Part shown: one piece after another, positions 7,716 through 14,614 of the stretch
Numbering within the stretch: position 1 is the stretch's first letter
Layout of the letters: every line of letters starts with the position of its first letter
NCBI GenBank assembly: GCA_016786725.1
Contig: JAEUVU010000017.1
Span: forward strand, 1 to 64,000
Source: Ferruginibacter sp.
Lineage (GTDB): Bacteria > Bacteroidota > Bacteroidia > Chitinophagales > Chitinophagaceae
DNA: 64,000 bases
Direction of reading: 5' to 3'
The notes under the pieces: generated by a model
Told to the model about the DNA's origin: nothing
What the model saw: only the letters and a program-made list of their open reading frames with translations
Database searches by the model: none
Program-made: the position numbers and the translations under genes

Positions 7716-8579
7716 ATGAAGAATCAAGTCATTTACAAAACCCGAGGACATCGGGCTGATATTGGACCGATAGAAATTCATCGTTTAGTGTCAAATAATT
7801 ACACTACTCACGTAGGTCATTTTGTATTCTTAGACTACATTTCACCTTTTATGATACCTGCAAGACAGCTCAATTCAGATGCAGCTCATCCACATCGTGG
7901 CATTGCAACACTAACCTACATTCTCAATGGAGAAGCAAAGCACTATGACAGTTGTGGGCATCAAGGTACAGTGCATTCAGGTGGCGTACAGTGGATGAAA
8001 GCAGGAAATGGCATTATTCACAATGAGGCAATTGGTCCTGACACTAAAACAGGTGGTAAATTGATGCACGGCTTTCAGTTTTGGATGAATTTACCTGCGG
8101 TGGAAAAGAATAAAAATCCTGAGTATATGGCAATACAAAATGAAGAATTGCCAATATGCCAATTGGATAATAATATAGGGACTTTAAAGGTGGTTGTAGG
8201 TGATTATGGTGGACATAGTTCAAAAATACCAACCTATGCAAAGCAATATTTGTATCATATCAAATTACAAGCAGGTAAAATTTTTACATTGCCAACAGAA
8301 AATGGATTAGAGTATGCAGCATTCCTTCCACAACAAGACCTAACTATCAATGGAGTAAAATATCACTTAGGCGATTTAATCGGTTTTGATGATAAAGGTG
8401 GAGACATTGAATTTACCAATCACCTTGAAACAGAAGCTGAATTCATCATTTTTGGAGGCGAAAAATATACAGAACCGTTTGTAGCACAAGGTCCTTTTGT
8501 GATGAGTACAAAAGGAGAAATTCAACAAGCTCTTAATGATTATATGAGTGGCAAGTATGGTAAAATTATTTATAATTAA
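7716..8579 (+). CDS. Pirin-family protein
   Basis: The 287-residue protein is a two-domain cupin of the pirin family. The N-terminal cupin has the metal-binding set: AAHPHRGIATLTYIL gives two His, a further His is in HSGGVQWMKAGNGIIHNE, and the last Glu closes the site. Some bacterial pirins are quercetin dioxygenases, others bind and modulate enzymes; the sequence does not decide. The C-terminal cupin is shorter and ends normally. The gene is divergent from an HxlR regulator and is followed after 16 bases by a DoxX gene. HxlR-pirin-DoxX is a common gene grouping for electrophile or redox stress. Confidence 0.92.
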   Translation: MKNQVIYKTRGHRADIGPIEIHRLVSNNYTTHVGHFVFLDYISPFMIPARQLNSDAAHPHRGIATLTYILNGEAKHYDSCGHQGTVHSGGVQWMKAGNGIIHNEAIGPDTKTGGKLMHGFQFWMNLPAVEKNKNPEYMAIQNEELPICQLDNNIGTLKVVVGDYGGHSSKIPTYAKQYLYHIKLQAGKIFTLPTENGLEYAAFLPQQDLTINGVKYHLGDLIGFDDKGGDIEFTNHLETEAEFIIFGGEKYTEPFVAQGPFVMSTKGEIQQALNDYMSGKYGKIIYN

Positions 8580-8595
8580 CAGAAAAATTAAAAAT

Positions 8596-8952
8596 ATGGA
8601 AATAGCTATTTGGATTTTTAAAGGGCTTCTTGCTGCATTATTCATATTTTCAGGTTTAAACAAACTGATTTTCCCAAAACCAAAACTACTTGACAAGGGT
8701 ATGAAGGGATTACTGAATATTGAAGAACATCAAATAAAAATTATTGGCATTCTTGAAGTATTAGGTGCAATGGGTTTGATTTTACCAAGTCTACTACATA
8801 TCTATCCTATTTTAACAGGTATATCAGCTTTATGTTTGGGTTTGACTATGATTGTAGCAATTCGTATTCATTTGCAATTGAAACTTCCAATTTTACCAAA
8901 TATCATTATTTTAACATTGTGCATTTTGGTAACTTATTGGACATTTATGTAA
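8596..8952 (+). CDS. DoxX-family membrane protein (118 aa)
   Basis: I choose the ATG at 8596 (MEIAIWIFKGLLAALF), because the longer frame from 8548 overlaps the pirin gene and adds a non-family leader. The protein has four predicted membrane helices (about residues 4-22, 46-64, 68-86 and 94-113) with the FSGLNKL loop typical of DoxX-like proteins. DoxX relatives are small inner-membrane proteins linked to thiol or quinone redox balance; the exact role is unproven. It is co-transcribed with the pirin gene. Its stop lies 14 bases before attC-like repeat 3, making it the last gene of this cassette. Confidence 0.85.
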   Translation: MEIAIWIFKGLLAALFIFSGLNKLIFPKPKLLDKGMKGLLNIEEHQIKIIGILEVLGAMGLILPSLLHIYPILTGISALCLGLTMIVAIRIHLQLKLPILPNIIILTLCILVTYWTFM

Positions 8953-8965
8953 TGCTGAAAAGCAC

Positions 8966-9168
8966 TACTGCCAACAAAAGGTTTGCCGCAAGGCTGGCGG
9001 ACGGAATAACAATCGTCAGTTGTACTGCTATCAGCTAATATCTGGCTTGACCGAATTCTATTTGGCATTTAGTTGTTAACTTCAACCTCAGTTTTTCAAT
9101 GGGCTTCAGTTGCCGGGCAGACAGTTATAAAATACCAGCCCTGCGGCAAGCCTCGAACGTTGTAGGCA
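8966..9168 (+). repeat. attC-like repeat 3
   Basis: The element starts with TACTGCCAAC (8966-8975) and ends with GTTGTAGGCA (9159-9168). Its inner arms GGTTTGCCGCAAGGCTGG and CCAGCCCTGCGGCAAGCC pair at 16 of 18 positions, the best hairpin of the set. The middle is closely similar to repeat 1, and the right half from about 9087 is nearly identical to the orphan half at 11341. The start pairs 10/10 with the end of repeat 2, and the end pairs 9/10 with the start of repeat 4. Confidence 0.72.
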
Positions 9169-9193
9169 ATAATATAGAAAGATTTCACTACTT

Positions 9194-9219
9194 TTGATAC
9201 TATCAAATGATACTATCAA
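9194..9219. promoter_or_regulatory. Twin palindromes abutting the fic start codon
   Basis: TTGATACTATCAA (9194-9206) is a perfect odd palindrome, and TGATACTATCAA (9208-9219) repeats it directly, ending one base before the GTG start. The pair would be bound by a dimeric repressor and would hide the ribosome entry site or promoter. The most likely binder is the Fic protein itself through its C-terminal winged-helix part. Confidence 0.6.
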
Positions 9220-10173
9220 GTGAAGCCACCTTATAATGTAACAACCCAAATTCTCAGACTCGTCAGTGAAGTCTCTCATAAGATTGGAGAAGTAAACGCC
9301 TCTTTTCTAACTAAACAATCACCAGAATTAAGAAAGAGTAATCGCATTAAGACAATTCAAGCTTCTTTGGCAGTTGAGGGAAACACGCTATCAATAGATC
9401 AGATCACAGCAATTATTGAAAATAAAAGAGTCTTAGGGCCAGCTAAAGATATTAAAGAGGTTTCAAACGCTATTGAAGTCTATGAGCACCTTAACAAGTT
9501 CAACCCGTTCTTAGAAAAATCATTCTTATCTGCACATAAACTTTTGATGCACGGGCTAATTAAAAATCCAGGACAATACAGAACATCCGGAGTTGGAATT
9601 GTCAAAGGCTCGCAAGTTGCCCATATAGCTCCCCCTGCAAGCAATGTGCTTTTCTTGATGAATGATTTATTTAACTACATAAGAAATTCTGATGAGTTAA
9701 TTCTCATTAAAAGTTGTGTTTTTCATTATGAAATGGAATTTATTCATCCCTTTTCAGATGGCAATGGGAGAATGGGAAGACTTTGGCAAACCCTTTTACT
9801 AATGACACAATACCCTTTGTTTGAGTTTTTACCATTTGAAACACTGATAAGTAAAAATCAAAAGAAATATTATCAAGCTCTTTCAATAAGCGATAAAAAG
9901 GGTGAATCAACTTCTTTTGTAGAGTTTATGTTAAAGGTTTTAAGTGATTCACTTGATGAGTTACTCAAAGAAAGATCTGGCCCAATATCAAGTCCAGAAA
10001 GAATTCGGATTTTCCTAGCAACAGGAGTAAAAGAGTTTACAAGGAAAAACTACATGAACTATTTTAAAACCATCTCCCCAGCTACTGCCAGTCGAGATTT
10101 GTTATCGGCAGTAAAAGAAAAACTTGTTGAGAAATTCGGCGATAAAAACAATACAACTTATAAGGCTAAGTAA
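9220..10173 (+). CDS. Fic-family protein with N-terminal inhibitory motif
   Basis: The 317-residue protein starts at GTG (MKPPYNVTTQ); no in-frame ATG lies upstream. The inhibitory motif S/T-xxx-E-G/N of class II Fic enzymes is seen as SLAVEG (49-54). The catalytic motif HPFSDGNGRMGR (176-187) is intact, with His176, Asp180 and Arg187, so AMP transfer to a target hydroxyl should be possible once the inhibitory Glu is displaced. Residues after about 255 look like a winged helix (SPATASRDLLSAVKEKLV). The target is unknown. Twin palindromes overlap the start, which suggests autoregulation. The gene is alone between attC-like repeats 3 and 4, with its stop six bases before repeat 4. Confidence 0.93.
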   Translation: MKPPYNVTTQILRLVSEVSHKIGEVNASFLTKQSPELRKSNRIKTIQASLAVEGNTLSIDQITAIIENKRVLGPAKDIKEVSNAIEVYEHLNKFNPFLEKSFLSAHKLLMHGLIKNPGQYRTSGVGIVKGSQVAHIAPPASNVLFLMNDLFNYIRNSDELILIKSCVFHYEMEFIHPFSDGNGRMGRLWQTLLLMTQYPLFEFLPFETLISKNQKKYYQALSISDKKGESTSFVEFMLKVLSDSLDELLKERSGPISSPERIRIFLATGVKEFTRKNYMNYFKTISPATASRDLLSAVKEKLVEKFGDKNNTTYKAK

Positions 10174-10178
10174 ATTAC

Positions 10179-10413
10179 TGCGTACAACATTGGTATTGCC
10201 AATGGGCATGACCAGCAAACATCAGCAAACCTGCCTACCGGCAGGCAGGTTGCAAATCCAGGCTGCGGTTCGGGCTGGACAAGCAACTTTGAGCTTTAGT
10301 TCTTAATTTCAACATCAGTTTTTCAACCTGCCTGCCGGCAGGCAGGTCAGCAGCGGTTGTGGGCGGACGAATAACAATTCCCAACCTGCATAAAGCCCTG
10401 CCCGTTGGTAGCA
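10179..10413 (+). repeat. attC-like repeat 4
   Basis: The element starts with TGCGTACAAC (10179-10188) and ends with GTTGGTAGCA (10404-10413). At 235 bp it is the longest of the set because two copies of a 20-bp palindrome sit inside it (10231-10250 and 10327-10346). Its own inner arms do not pair well: the right arm (CCTGCATAAAGCCCTG) matches the left arm of repeat 5, and the left arm (GGTATTGCCAATGG) matches the right arm of repeat 5 inverted. The conserved middle TTTAGTTCTTAATTTCAAC is present. Confidence 0.66.
10231..10346. repeat. Two CCTGCC...GGCAGG palindromes nested in repeat 4
   Basis: CCTGCCTACCGGCAGGCAGG (10231-10250) and CCTGCCTGCCGGCAGGCAGG (10327-10346) are, respectively, a near-perfect and a perfect 20-bp palindrome. 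A related half copy, CGGCAGGCAGGC, lies at 27229-27240. They look like REP-type short mobile palindromes that entered the attC-like element secondarily, since the other repeats lack them. Confidence 0.6.
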
Positions 10414-10429
10414 ATTGTAAACAAACTTC

Positions 10430-11017
10430 ATGACTCCGAAACAAATTGACCGAATAAAAAAGAAAATAGCCGACATTAAGCGGACACTTGCTGCGGAGAA
10501 AAGAAAGTTTGGGTGTTACGACGACGGCCGTGGACTTCGCTATTTACCTACAAAATATTTCATTCAACTTGCTGACTATTCGGGCGGCTTGACCTATACC
10601 AAGTGGTTTGACAAAAACTTTCCTGACGACGGCGGCTTTCCAGATTTTTTATTCGAGTGTACAATCATTTTATTTAAAACTGGCAAGACAAAAGAAGCTG
10701 AGATAAAAGCATTTCAAACTTTCTGCAGCAATACTTACTTGTTCGACAAATACTTTGGAAGAGAGATTATTCCAATTGACAAATGGGAAGGTTCAAATCT
10801 GCAAACTCCAGCCTTTACCAAATACCTGGACTATTCAAGCGAACAAAATGAGCTTGCAGACTTTAGTAAATGGTTGGACACATTCCTTACGACACAGGAC
10901 TTTACCAATCGAAGCAACAAATTCATTGACATACAGAAAAGATTGATGACTGAAGATGATGCGGAGACTCGACATTATCTGGTTGAGGCAGCAAGTCAAT
11001 TGGAGCAATCAATCTGA
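10430..11017 (+). CDS. Orphan cassette protein, 195 aa
   Basis: I do not recognise a family. The protein is soluble, rich in Lys, Asp, Phe and Tyr, with no signal peptide and no membrane segment. The first 35 residues are basic and probably helical (MTPKQIDRIKKKIADIKRTL). The middle carries FPDDGGFPDFLFECTIILFKTGKTKEAEIKAF, which reads like one TPR-type helix pair. The start is 17 bases after the end of attC-like repeat 4 and the stop 12 bases before repeat 5, the tight packing typical of single-gene integron cassettes, many of which encode unknown proteins. Confidence 0.75.
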   Translation: MTPKQIDRIKKKIADIKRTLAAEKRKFGCYDDGRGLRYLPTKYFIQLADYSGGLTYTKWFDKNFPDDGGFPDFLFECTIILFKTGKTKEAEIKAFQTFCSNTYLFDKYFGREIIPIDKWEGSNLQTPAFTKYLDYSSEQNELADFSKWLDTFLTTQDFTNRSNKFIDIQKRLMTEDDAETRHYLVEAASQLEQSI

Positions 11018-11028
11018 CGCAAAACAAC

Positions 11029-11233
11029 TGCTACCAACATTGGGTTTTATGCAAGGTGGGGCTTGACATTGGAGCAATCAGCAGCAGTAATTCTGTTGTA
11101 CTGCGGTTCGGGGCTCGACGAATAAAGCCCAGCTTTAGTTCTTAATATTTAACTTTATCAAAAAGCCAGGCAGCAGTTCCGGCGGACGGAATTCTAATTC
11201 CCCACCATCGGCAATACCTGCTCGTTATGCCCA
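11029..11233 (+). repeat. attC-like repeat 5
   Basis: The element starts with TGCTACCAAC (11029-11038), an exact reverse complement of the end of repeat 4, and ends with GTTATGCCCA (11224-11233). No matching TGGGCATAAC occurs downstream in the window, so the cassette that followed has lost its own 3' site. The centre keeps TTTAGTTCTTAATATTTAAC. The interval 11018-11522 has no complete gene. Confidence 0.66.
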
Positions 11234-11340
11234 ATGCTAAAACACCACCACAATGGAAATAACAATCCGTAGACAAAATAATAATGACCTTCTGGTGCAA
11301 AATCAAATCAGGTGTGTGAACAACAACACAACAACAACAA
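11234..11340 (+). pseudogene. Remnant of a cassette gene start
   Basis: An ATG at 11253 opens a frame beginning MEITIRRQNNNDLLVQNQI, placed 19 bases after the end of repeat 5, like the start in the cassette before it. After about 22 codons the frame runs into a CAA-rich microsatellite (about 11320-11344) and then into the orphan half repeat, so the frame to 11435 is not a real protein. I read it as the first bases of a lost cassette gene. The original family cannot be named. Confidence 0.35.
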
Positions 11341-11426
11341 CAACTTCAGTTTTTCAATCGGCTTCAGTTACCGGGCTGACAGTTATAAAATACCAGCCCT
11401 GCGGCAAGCCTCGAACGTTGGCTGCT
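11341..11426 (+). repeat. Right half of an attC-like repeat (copy 6)
   Basis: From 11341 to 11416 the sequence follows the right half of repeat 3 almost base for base (CTTCAGTTTTTCAAT, then CAGTTATAAAATACCAGCC and CTGCGGCAAGCCTCGAAC). It ends in GTTGGCTGCT (11417-11426). The left half is missing and replaced by a CAA microsatellite. This marks the right end of the cassette region. Confidence 0.6.
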
Positions 11427-11465
11427 ATCAGCTAAGTAAAACAACACATTGCAATATTCACAACA

Positions 11466-11497
11466 TTTGCTGACTTTCCTGTTTTAATTTAAATTTG
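11466..11497 (+). promoter_or_regulatory. Bacteroidota-type promoter of the dienelactone-hydrolase gene
   Basis: TTTG (11466-11469) and TAAATTTG (11490-11497) are 20 bases apart, a full match to the -33/-7 promoter of Bacteroidota. The start codon follows 25 bases later. Confidence 0.6.
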
Positions 11498-11522
11498 TTT
11501 ATCATCAACCAAAATATCAAAC

Positions 11523-12353
11523 ATGAAGCTTATTAAAATAACCACAGCTTTACTGTCTTCAGCATTCATCTTTGCAGCCTGCAATAACAGCAGCGAACAA
11601 AAAAAAACAGAAGAACCCAAGACACCCAAATTAAAAGAAGAAAATGTTAACTACACTTTAGACAGCCTGAATATGGGCGGCTATGTTGTGTACGATGAAA
11701 ATATTGAAGACAAACGGCCTGCTGTACTGGTTGTACACGAATGGTGGGGATTGAATGATTATGCAAAAAGGCGTGCAAGGGAACTGGCAGGCCTTGGCTA
11801 TATCGCCATGGCTGTAGATATGTATGGCAATGGCCGCACAGCCAACAATCCCGAACTGGCAGGAAAACTGGCTATGCCATTTTACACAGATCCCGCAATG
11901 GCAAAAAAACATTTTGATACGGCATTGAACAAATTAAAAACCTATCCACAAACAGATCCGGAAAAAATCGGCGCCATTGGTTATTGCTTCGGTGGTGGTA
12001 TGCTGCTTAATTTTGTACGTATGGGCGAACCATTGAAAGGCATTGTAAGTTTTCACGGCAGCCTGCTGGGCACTCCTGCAAATAAAGACCTGCTTACAGC
12101 AAAAATCTTGGTGCTGCATGGCGATGCTGATACATTTGTACCGGTAACCGAAGTGGCTGCTTTTAAAAAACAAATGGATTCAATTGGGGCCACCTATAAA
12201 TTTGTGGGTTATCCCGGTGCAACACATGCTTTCACAAACCCGGATGCAACAGCTATGGGACAAAAATTTAAAATTCCCATTGCTTATAATTCAGCAGCAG
12301 ATACAGCTTCGTGGAATGAAATGAAAGTATTTTTTACGGACCTGTTTAAATAA
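11523..12353 (+). CDS. Dienelactone-hydrolase-family lipoprotein
   Basis: The 276-residue protein has a lipoprotein signal (FIFAAC, Cys20 as lipid site), so it is anchored in the envelope. The hydrolase core shows HEWWGLNDY, the nucleophile elbow GYCFGGG with Cys, the acid loop HGDADTFVPV and the His in PGATHAFT, a complete Cys-Asp-His triad. Dienelactone hydrolases open lactone rings in aromatic degradation, but envelope lipoprotein members probably act on other esters or lactones; the substrate is not known. The gene has its own promoter and a strong terminator (12376), so it is a single unit outside the cassette region. Confidence 0.88.
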   Translation: MKLIKITTALLSSAFIFAACNNSSEQKKTEEPKTPKLKEENVNYTLDSLNMGGYVVYDENIEDKRPAVLVVHEWWGLNDYAKRRARELAGLGYIAMAVDMYGNGRTANNPELAGKLAMPFYTDPAMAKKHFDTALNKLKTYPQTDPEKIGAIGYCFGGGMLLNFVRMGEPLKGIVSFHGSLLGTPANKDLLTAKILVLHGDADTFVPVTEVAAFKKQMDSIGATYKFVGYPGATHAFTNPDATAMGQKFKIPIAYNSAADTASWNEMKVFFTDLFK

Positions 12354-12375
12354 TTCAACCATTGAAATTAGTTTT

Positions 12376-12402
12376 AAGGCAGTTTGAAAAGCTGCCTTTT
12401 TT
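12376..12402 (+). terminator. Rho-independent terminator
   Basis: AAGGCAG (12376-12382) pairs with CTGCCTT (12392-12398) across a nine-base loop and runs into a T tract, just downstream of the dienelactone-hydrolase stop. Confidence 0.75.
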
Positions 12403-12431
12403 AATTACTTTACAGTAATCTTGTAAAGCTT

Positions 12432-13184
12432 ATGCCGCAAATCACCACCATTGATGAAGTACTGGATACATTGGATGGTATCATCAGGCAATCAGAAGAG
12501 AATAATGATACAGCAGGCTACTTTGCTATCCTCTACAGAATCGTAACTGCAAGGGTAAAAACCGGCATCGCCAATAATGAATTTGCAGACGGGGCAAGAA
12601 TGGAAAAGCTGGATGTGATATTTGCAAACCGTTATATTGATGCGTACTTTGCGTGGAAGACCGGTAAACCTGTAACGGCATCCTGGCAAAAAGCATTCAA
12701 TATCACAACCGATTACTGGCCAATTGTGTTGCAGCATTTGCTGATGGGTATGAATGCACATATCAATCTCGACCTGGGTATTGCTGCTGCACAGGTATCT
12801 GCCAACAGCAATATCAACGATCTGCAGGATGATTTTAATAAGATCAATTCTATTTTATCATCGCTGGTAGAAGGTGTACAAAACAGCCTGGCCAAAATCT
12901 GGCCCAGGTTGAAGTGGATATTACAAAGAACAAAGAAGGTGGATGATTTTATGGTTGACTTCAGTATGCAGATGGCCCGTGATGGCGCCTGGCAATTTGC
13001 CTTGTGCATTGCAGGTAAATCAGGTACAGAGCTGGATAAACTGATCGCTGAAAGGGATACTGCAGTTGCAGAAAAATCCAAGATCATAACGCACGATGGT
13101 TTTGCAGTAAGCCTTATCCTGGGTATCATACGCCTGGGAGAGCGTGGTACTGTAAAAGAAAAAATACAAAAATTGCTGCCATGA
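12432..13184 (+). CDS. DUF5995 family protein
   Basis: The 250-residue protein matches DUF5995: an all-helical soluble protein with the signature WPIVLQHLLMGMNAHINLDLGIAAA near residues 95-120 and the His-rich NAHIN motif. The conserved His and Asp residues could bind a metal, but no reaction is known. There is no signal peptide. Its 3' end overlaps the next methyltransferase gene by 4 bases (ATGA), so they are co-translated. Upstream the terminator of the previous gene ends at about 12402, leaving a short promoter region. Confidence 0.82.
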   Translation: MPQITTIDEVLDTLDGIIRQSEENNDTAGYFAILYRIVTARVKTGIANNEFADGARMEKLDVIFANRYIDAYFAWKTGKPVTASWQKAFNITTDYWPIVLQHLLMGMNAHINLDLGIAAAQVSANSNINDLQDDFNKINSILSSLVEGVQNSLAKIWPRLKWILQRTKKVDDFMVDFSMQMARDGAWQFALCIAGKSGTELDKLIAERDTAVAEKSKIITHDGFAVSLILGIIRLGERGTVKEKIQKLLP

Positions 13185-13828
13185 GTGTACAAAAAGCATA
13201 CGACAGCTGGTCGGTTCAATACGATACCAACATCAACAAAACAAGAGACCTGGAAGCATTGGCCTTGCGGGAAATTTTGGCTGGAATTGAATTTGAAAGC
13301 TGTCTTGAAATTGGTTGTGGCACCGGCAAGAATACTGAATGGCTGCTTACCAAAGCAAGCGCCCTAACAGCAGTTGACCTTTCGGCCGAAATGCTGGCAA
13401 AGGCAAAAGAAAAGATCAGCAGTGATAAAGTAAATTTTTTACAGGCTGATATTTTGCAGAACTGGGATTTTGCAAATACAAAATATGATCTGCTCAGCTT
13501 TAGCCTGGTGCTTGAACATATTGAACACCTCGATCCGGTATTTGAAAAAGCAGCGAAGGTAATTGCCGATGGTGGATATATTTATATTGGCGAACTGCAT
13601 CCTTTTAAACAATACGGCGGCTCTAAAGCCAGGTTTGATACAGAAGAAGGGGTACAGGTTGTTTCCTGCTTCAATCATCATGTATCAGATTTTACACAGG
13701 CTGCTGCAAAGCATGGCTTTAATATCATACTCATAAATGAATTTTTTGATGATGAAGACCGCAATACAGTTCCAAGAATACTTGCTATGCTGTTTCAGGC
13801 AAAAAATTCAACAGCGTTAAAAGTTTAG
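13181..13828 (+). CDS. Class I SAM-dependent methyltransferase
   Basis: The 215-residue protein has the Rossmann methyltransferase motifs: motif I LEIGCGTGKNTEWL (about 41-54), the acidic end of strand 2 in LTAVDLSAEM, and motif IV region KYDLLSFSLVLEHIEH. It belongs to the broad Methyltransf_11/25 type; the substrate is not evident. The N-terminus (KAYDSWSVQYDTNINKTRD) resembles small-molecule methyltransferases. It overlaps DUF5995 by 4 bases and the two form one operon. The last bases of the gene carry the -7 box TAGTTTTG (13826-13833) of the following TPR gene. Confidence 0.87.
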   Translation: MSVQKAYDSWSVQYDTNINKTRDLEALALREILAGIEFESCLEIGCGTGKNTEWLLTKASALTAVDLSAEMLAKAKEKISSDKVNFLQADILQNWDFANTKYDLLSFSLVLEHIEHLDPVFEKAAKVIADGGYIYIGELHPFKQYGGSKARFDTEEGVQVVSCFNHHVSDFTQAAAKHGFNIILINEFFDDEDRNTVPRILAMLFQAKNSTALKV

Positions 13829-13833
13829 TTTTG
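13826..13833 (+). promoter_or_regulatory. -7 box of the TPR lipoprotein gene
   Basis: TAGTTTTG fits TAnnTTTG and lies 19 bases before the start at 13853, overlapping the stop of the methyltransferase gene. The leader would be very short. Confidence 0.45.
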
Positions 13834-13852
13834 TAGAAATGAAATTTACCTT

Positions 13853-14611
13853 ATGAAAAAAATTTTACTTTGCTGTTCCTTTACCATACTGGTTCTGATA
13901 ATTTCCTGCGGAGAAAGAATAAAAGAAGAAAACCCGGTTGAAATGAACGAGAAAGGCATTCAACTCATCAACGATGGAAAGCAGGAGGAAGCCCTGCAAT
14001 TATTTTTGAAGGCAATCAAAAGTCCTAAACTTTCCGGGGATTACAAGGGAACCATTTACCGAAATATTGGCGTTACTTATAACCAGTTAGATAAAAAAGA
14101 TTCTGCCATCCACTACTCTACCCTTGCCTACAAATGTTTCAGAAAAAACAGCTATGATTATCTTATAAATGCCGCCGATGTTGACCTTTACAGGGGAAAG
14201 ACCGCAGCTGCTTTACCCAAACTGCTCAAAGCTGTAAAAATGGAACCGGATGATATGGCTGTTAACAATACACTGGGCTTACTGTACCTGGGCGAATACG
14301 GGGATACTTTTATTGATCTTGATAAAGCACTGGCGTATAATTTAAAAGCCTTTGACATTACCAGCAGCAGAACGATGGAAGAAGTGCTTGCTCTTAATTA
14401 CTATAAGTTGGAAAATTATGAGAAAGCTGAACTGCATTATGAACACCTGCACCAGAACTATCCTGATATGATATCTTATACATTGGATATGGGCCTGGCA
14501 AAATATAAACTGAAAAAGAAAACCGAAGCAAATAAGCTTTTTGAAGAAGTATTAGCCAAAGACAGCAGCTACCGGGAAACCATTGATATTTTCAAGGACA
14601 ATAACAGGTGA
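13853..14611 (+). CDS. TPR-repeat lipoprotein
   Basis: The 252-residue protein begins with a lipoprotein signal (LVLIISC, lipid Cys at about 20). The mature part is built of TPR units: NEKGIQLINDGKQEEALQLFLKAI at about 30-53, then YRNIGVTYNQLDKKDSAIHYSTLAY, and further pairs to the end (MGLAKYKLKKKTEANKLFEEVL). TPR lipoproteins serve as docking scaffolds in the envelope; no partner can be named from sequence. It points towards the minus-strand gene at 14615, with only three bases between stops and no clear terminator. Confidence 0.85.
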   Translation: MKKILLCCSFTILVLIISCGERIKEENPVEMNEKGIQLINDGKQEEALQLFLKAIKSPKLSGDYKGTIYRNIGVTYNQLDKKDSAIHYSTLAYKCFRKNSYDYLINAADVDLYRGKTAAALPKLLKAVKMEPDDMAVNNTLGLLYLGEYGDTFIDLDKALAYNLKAFDITSSRTMEEVLALNYYKLENYEKAELHYEHLHQNYPDMISYTLDMGLAKYKLKKKTEANKLFEEVLAKDSSYRETIDIFKDNNR

Positions 14612-14614
14612 ACG

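Noticed and set aside
11253-11435. 60-aa frame as a complete gene
   Set aside because: Only the first part looks gene-like; the rest is a CAA microsatellite and repeat sequence.
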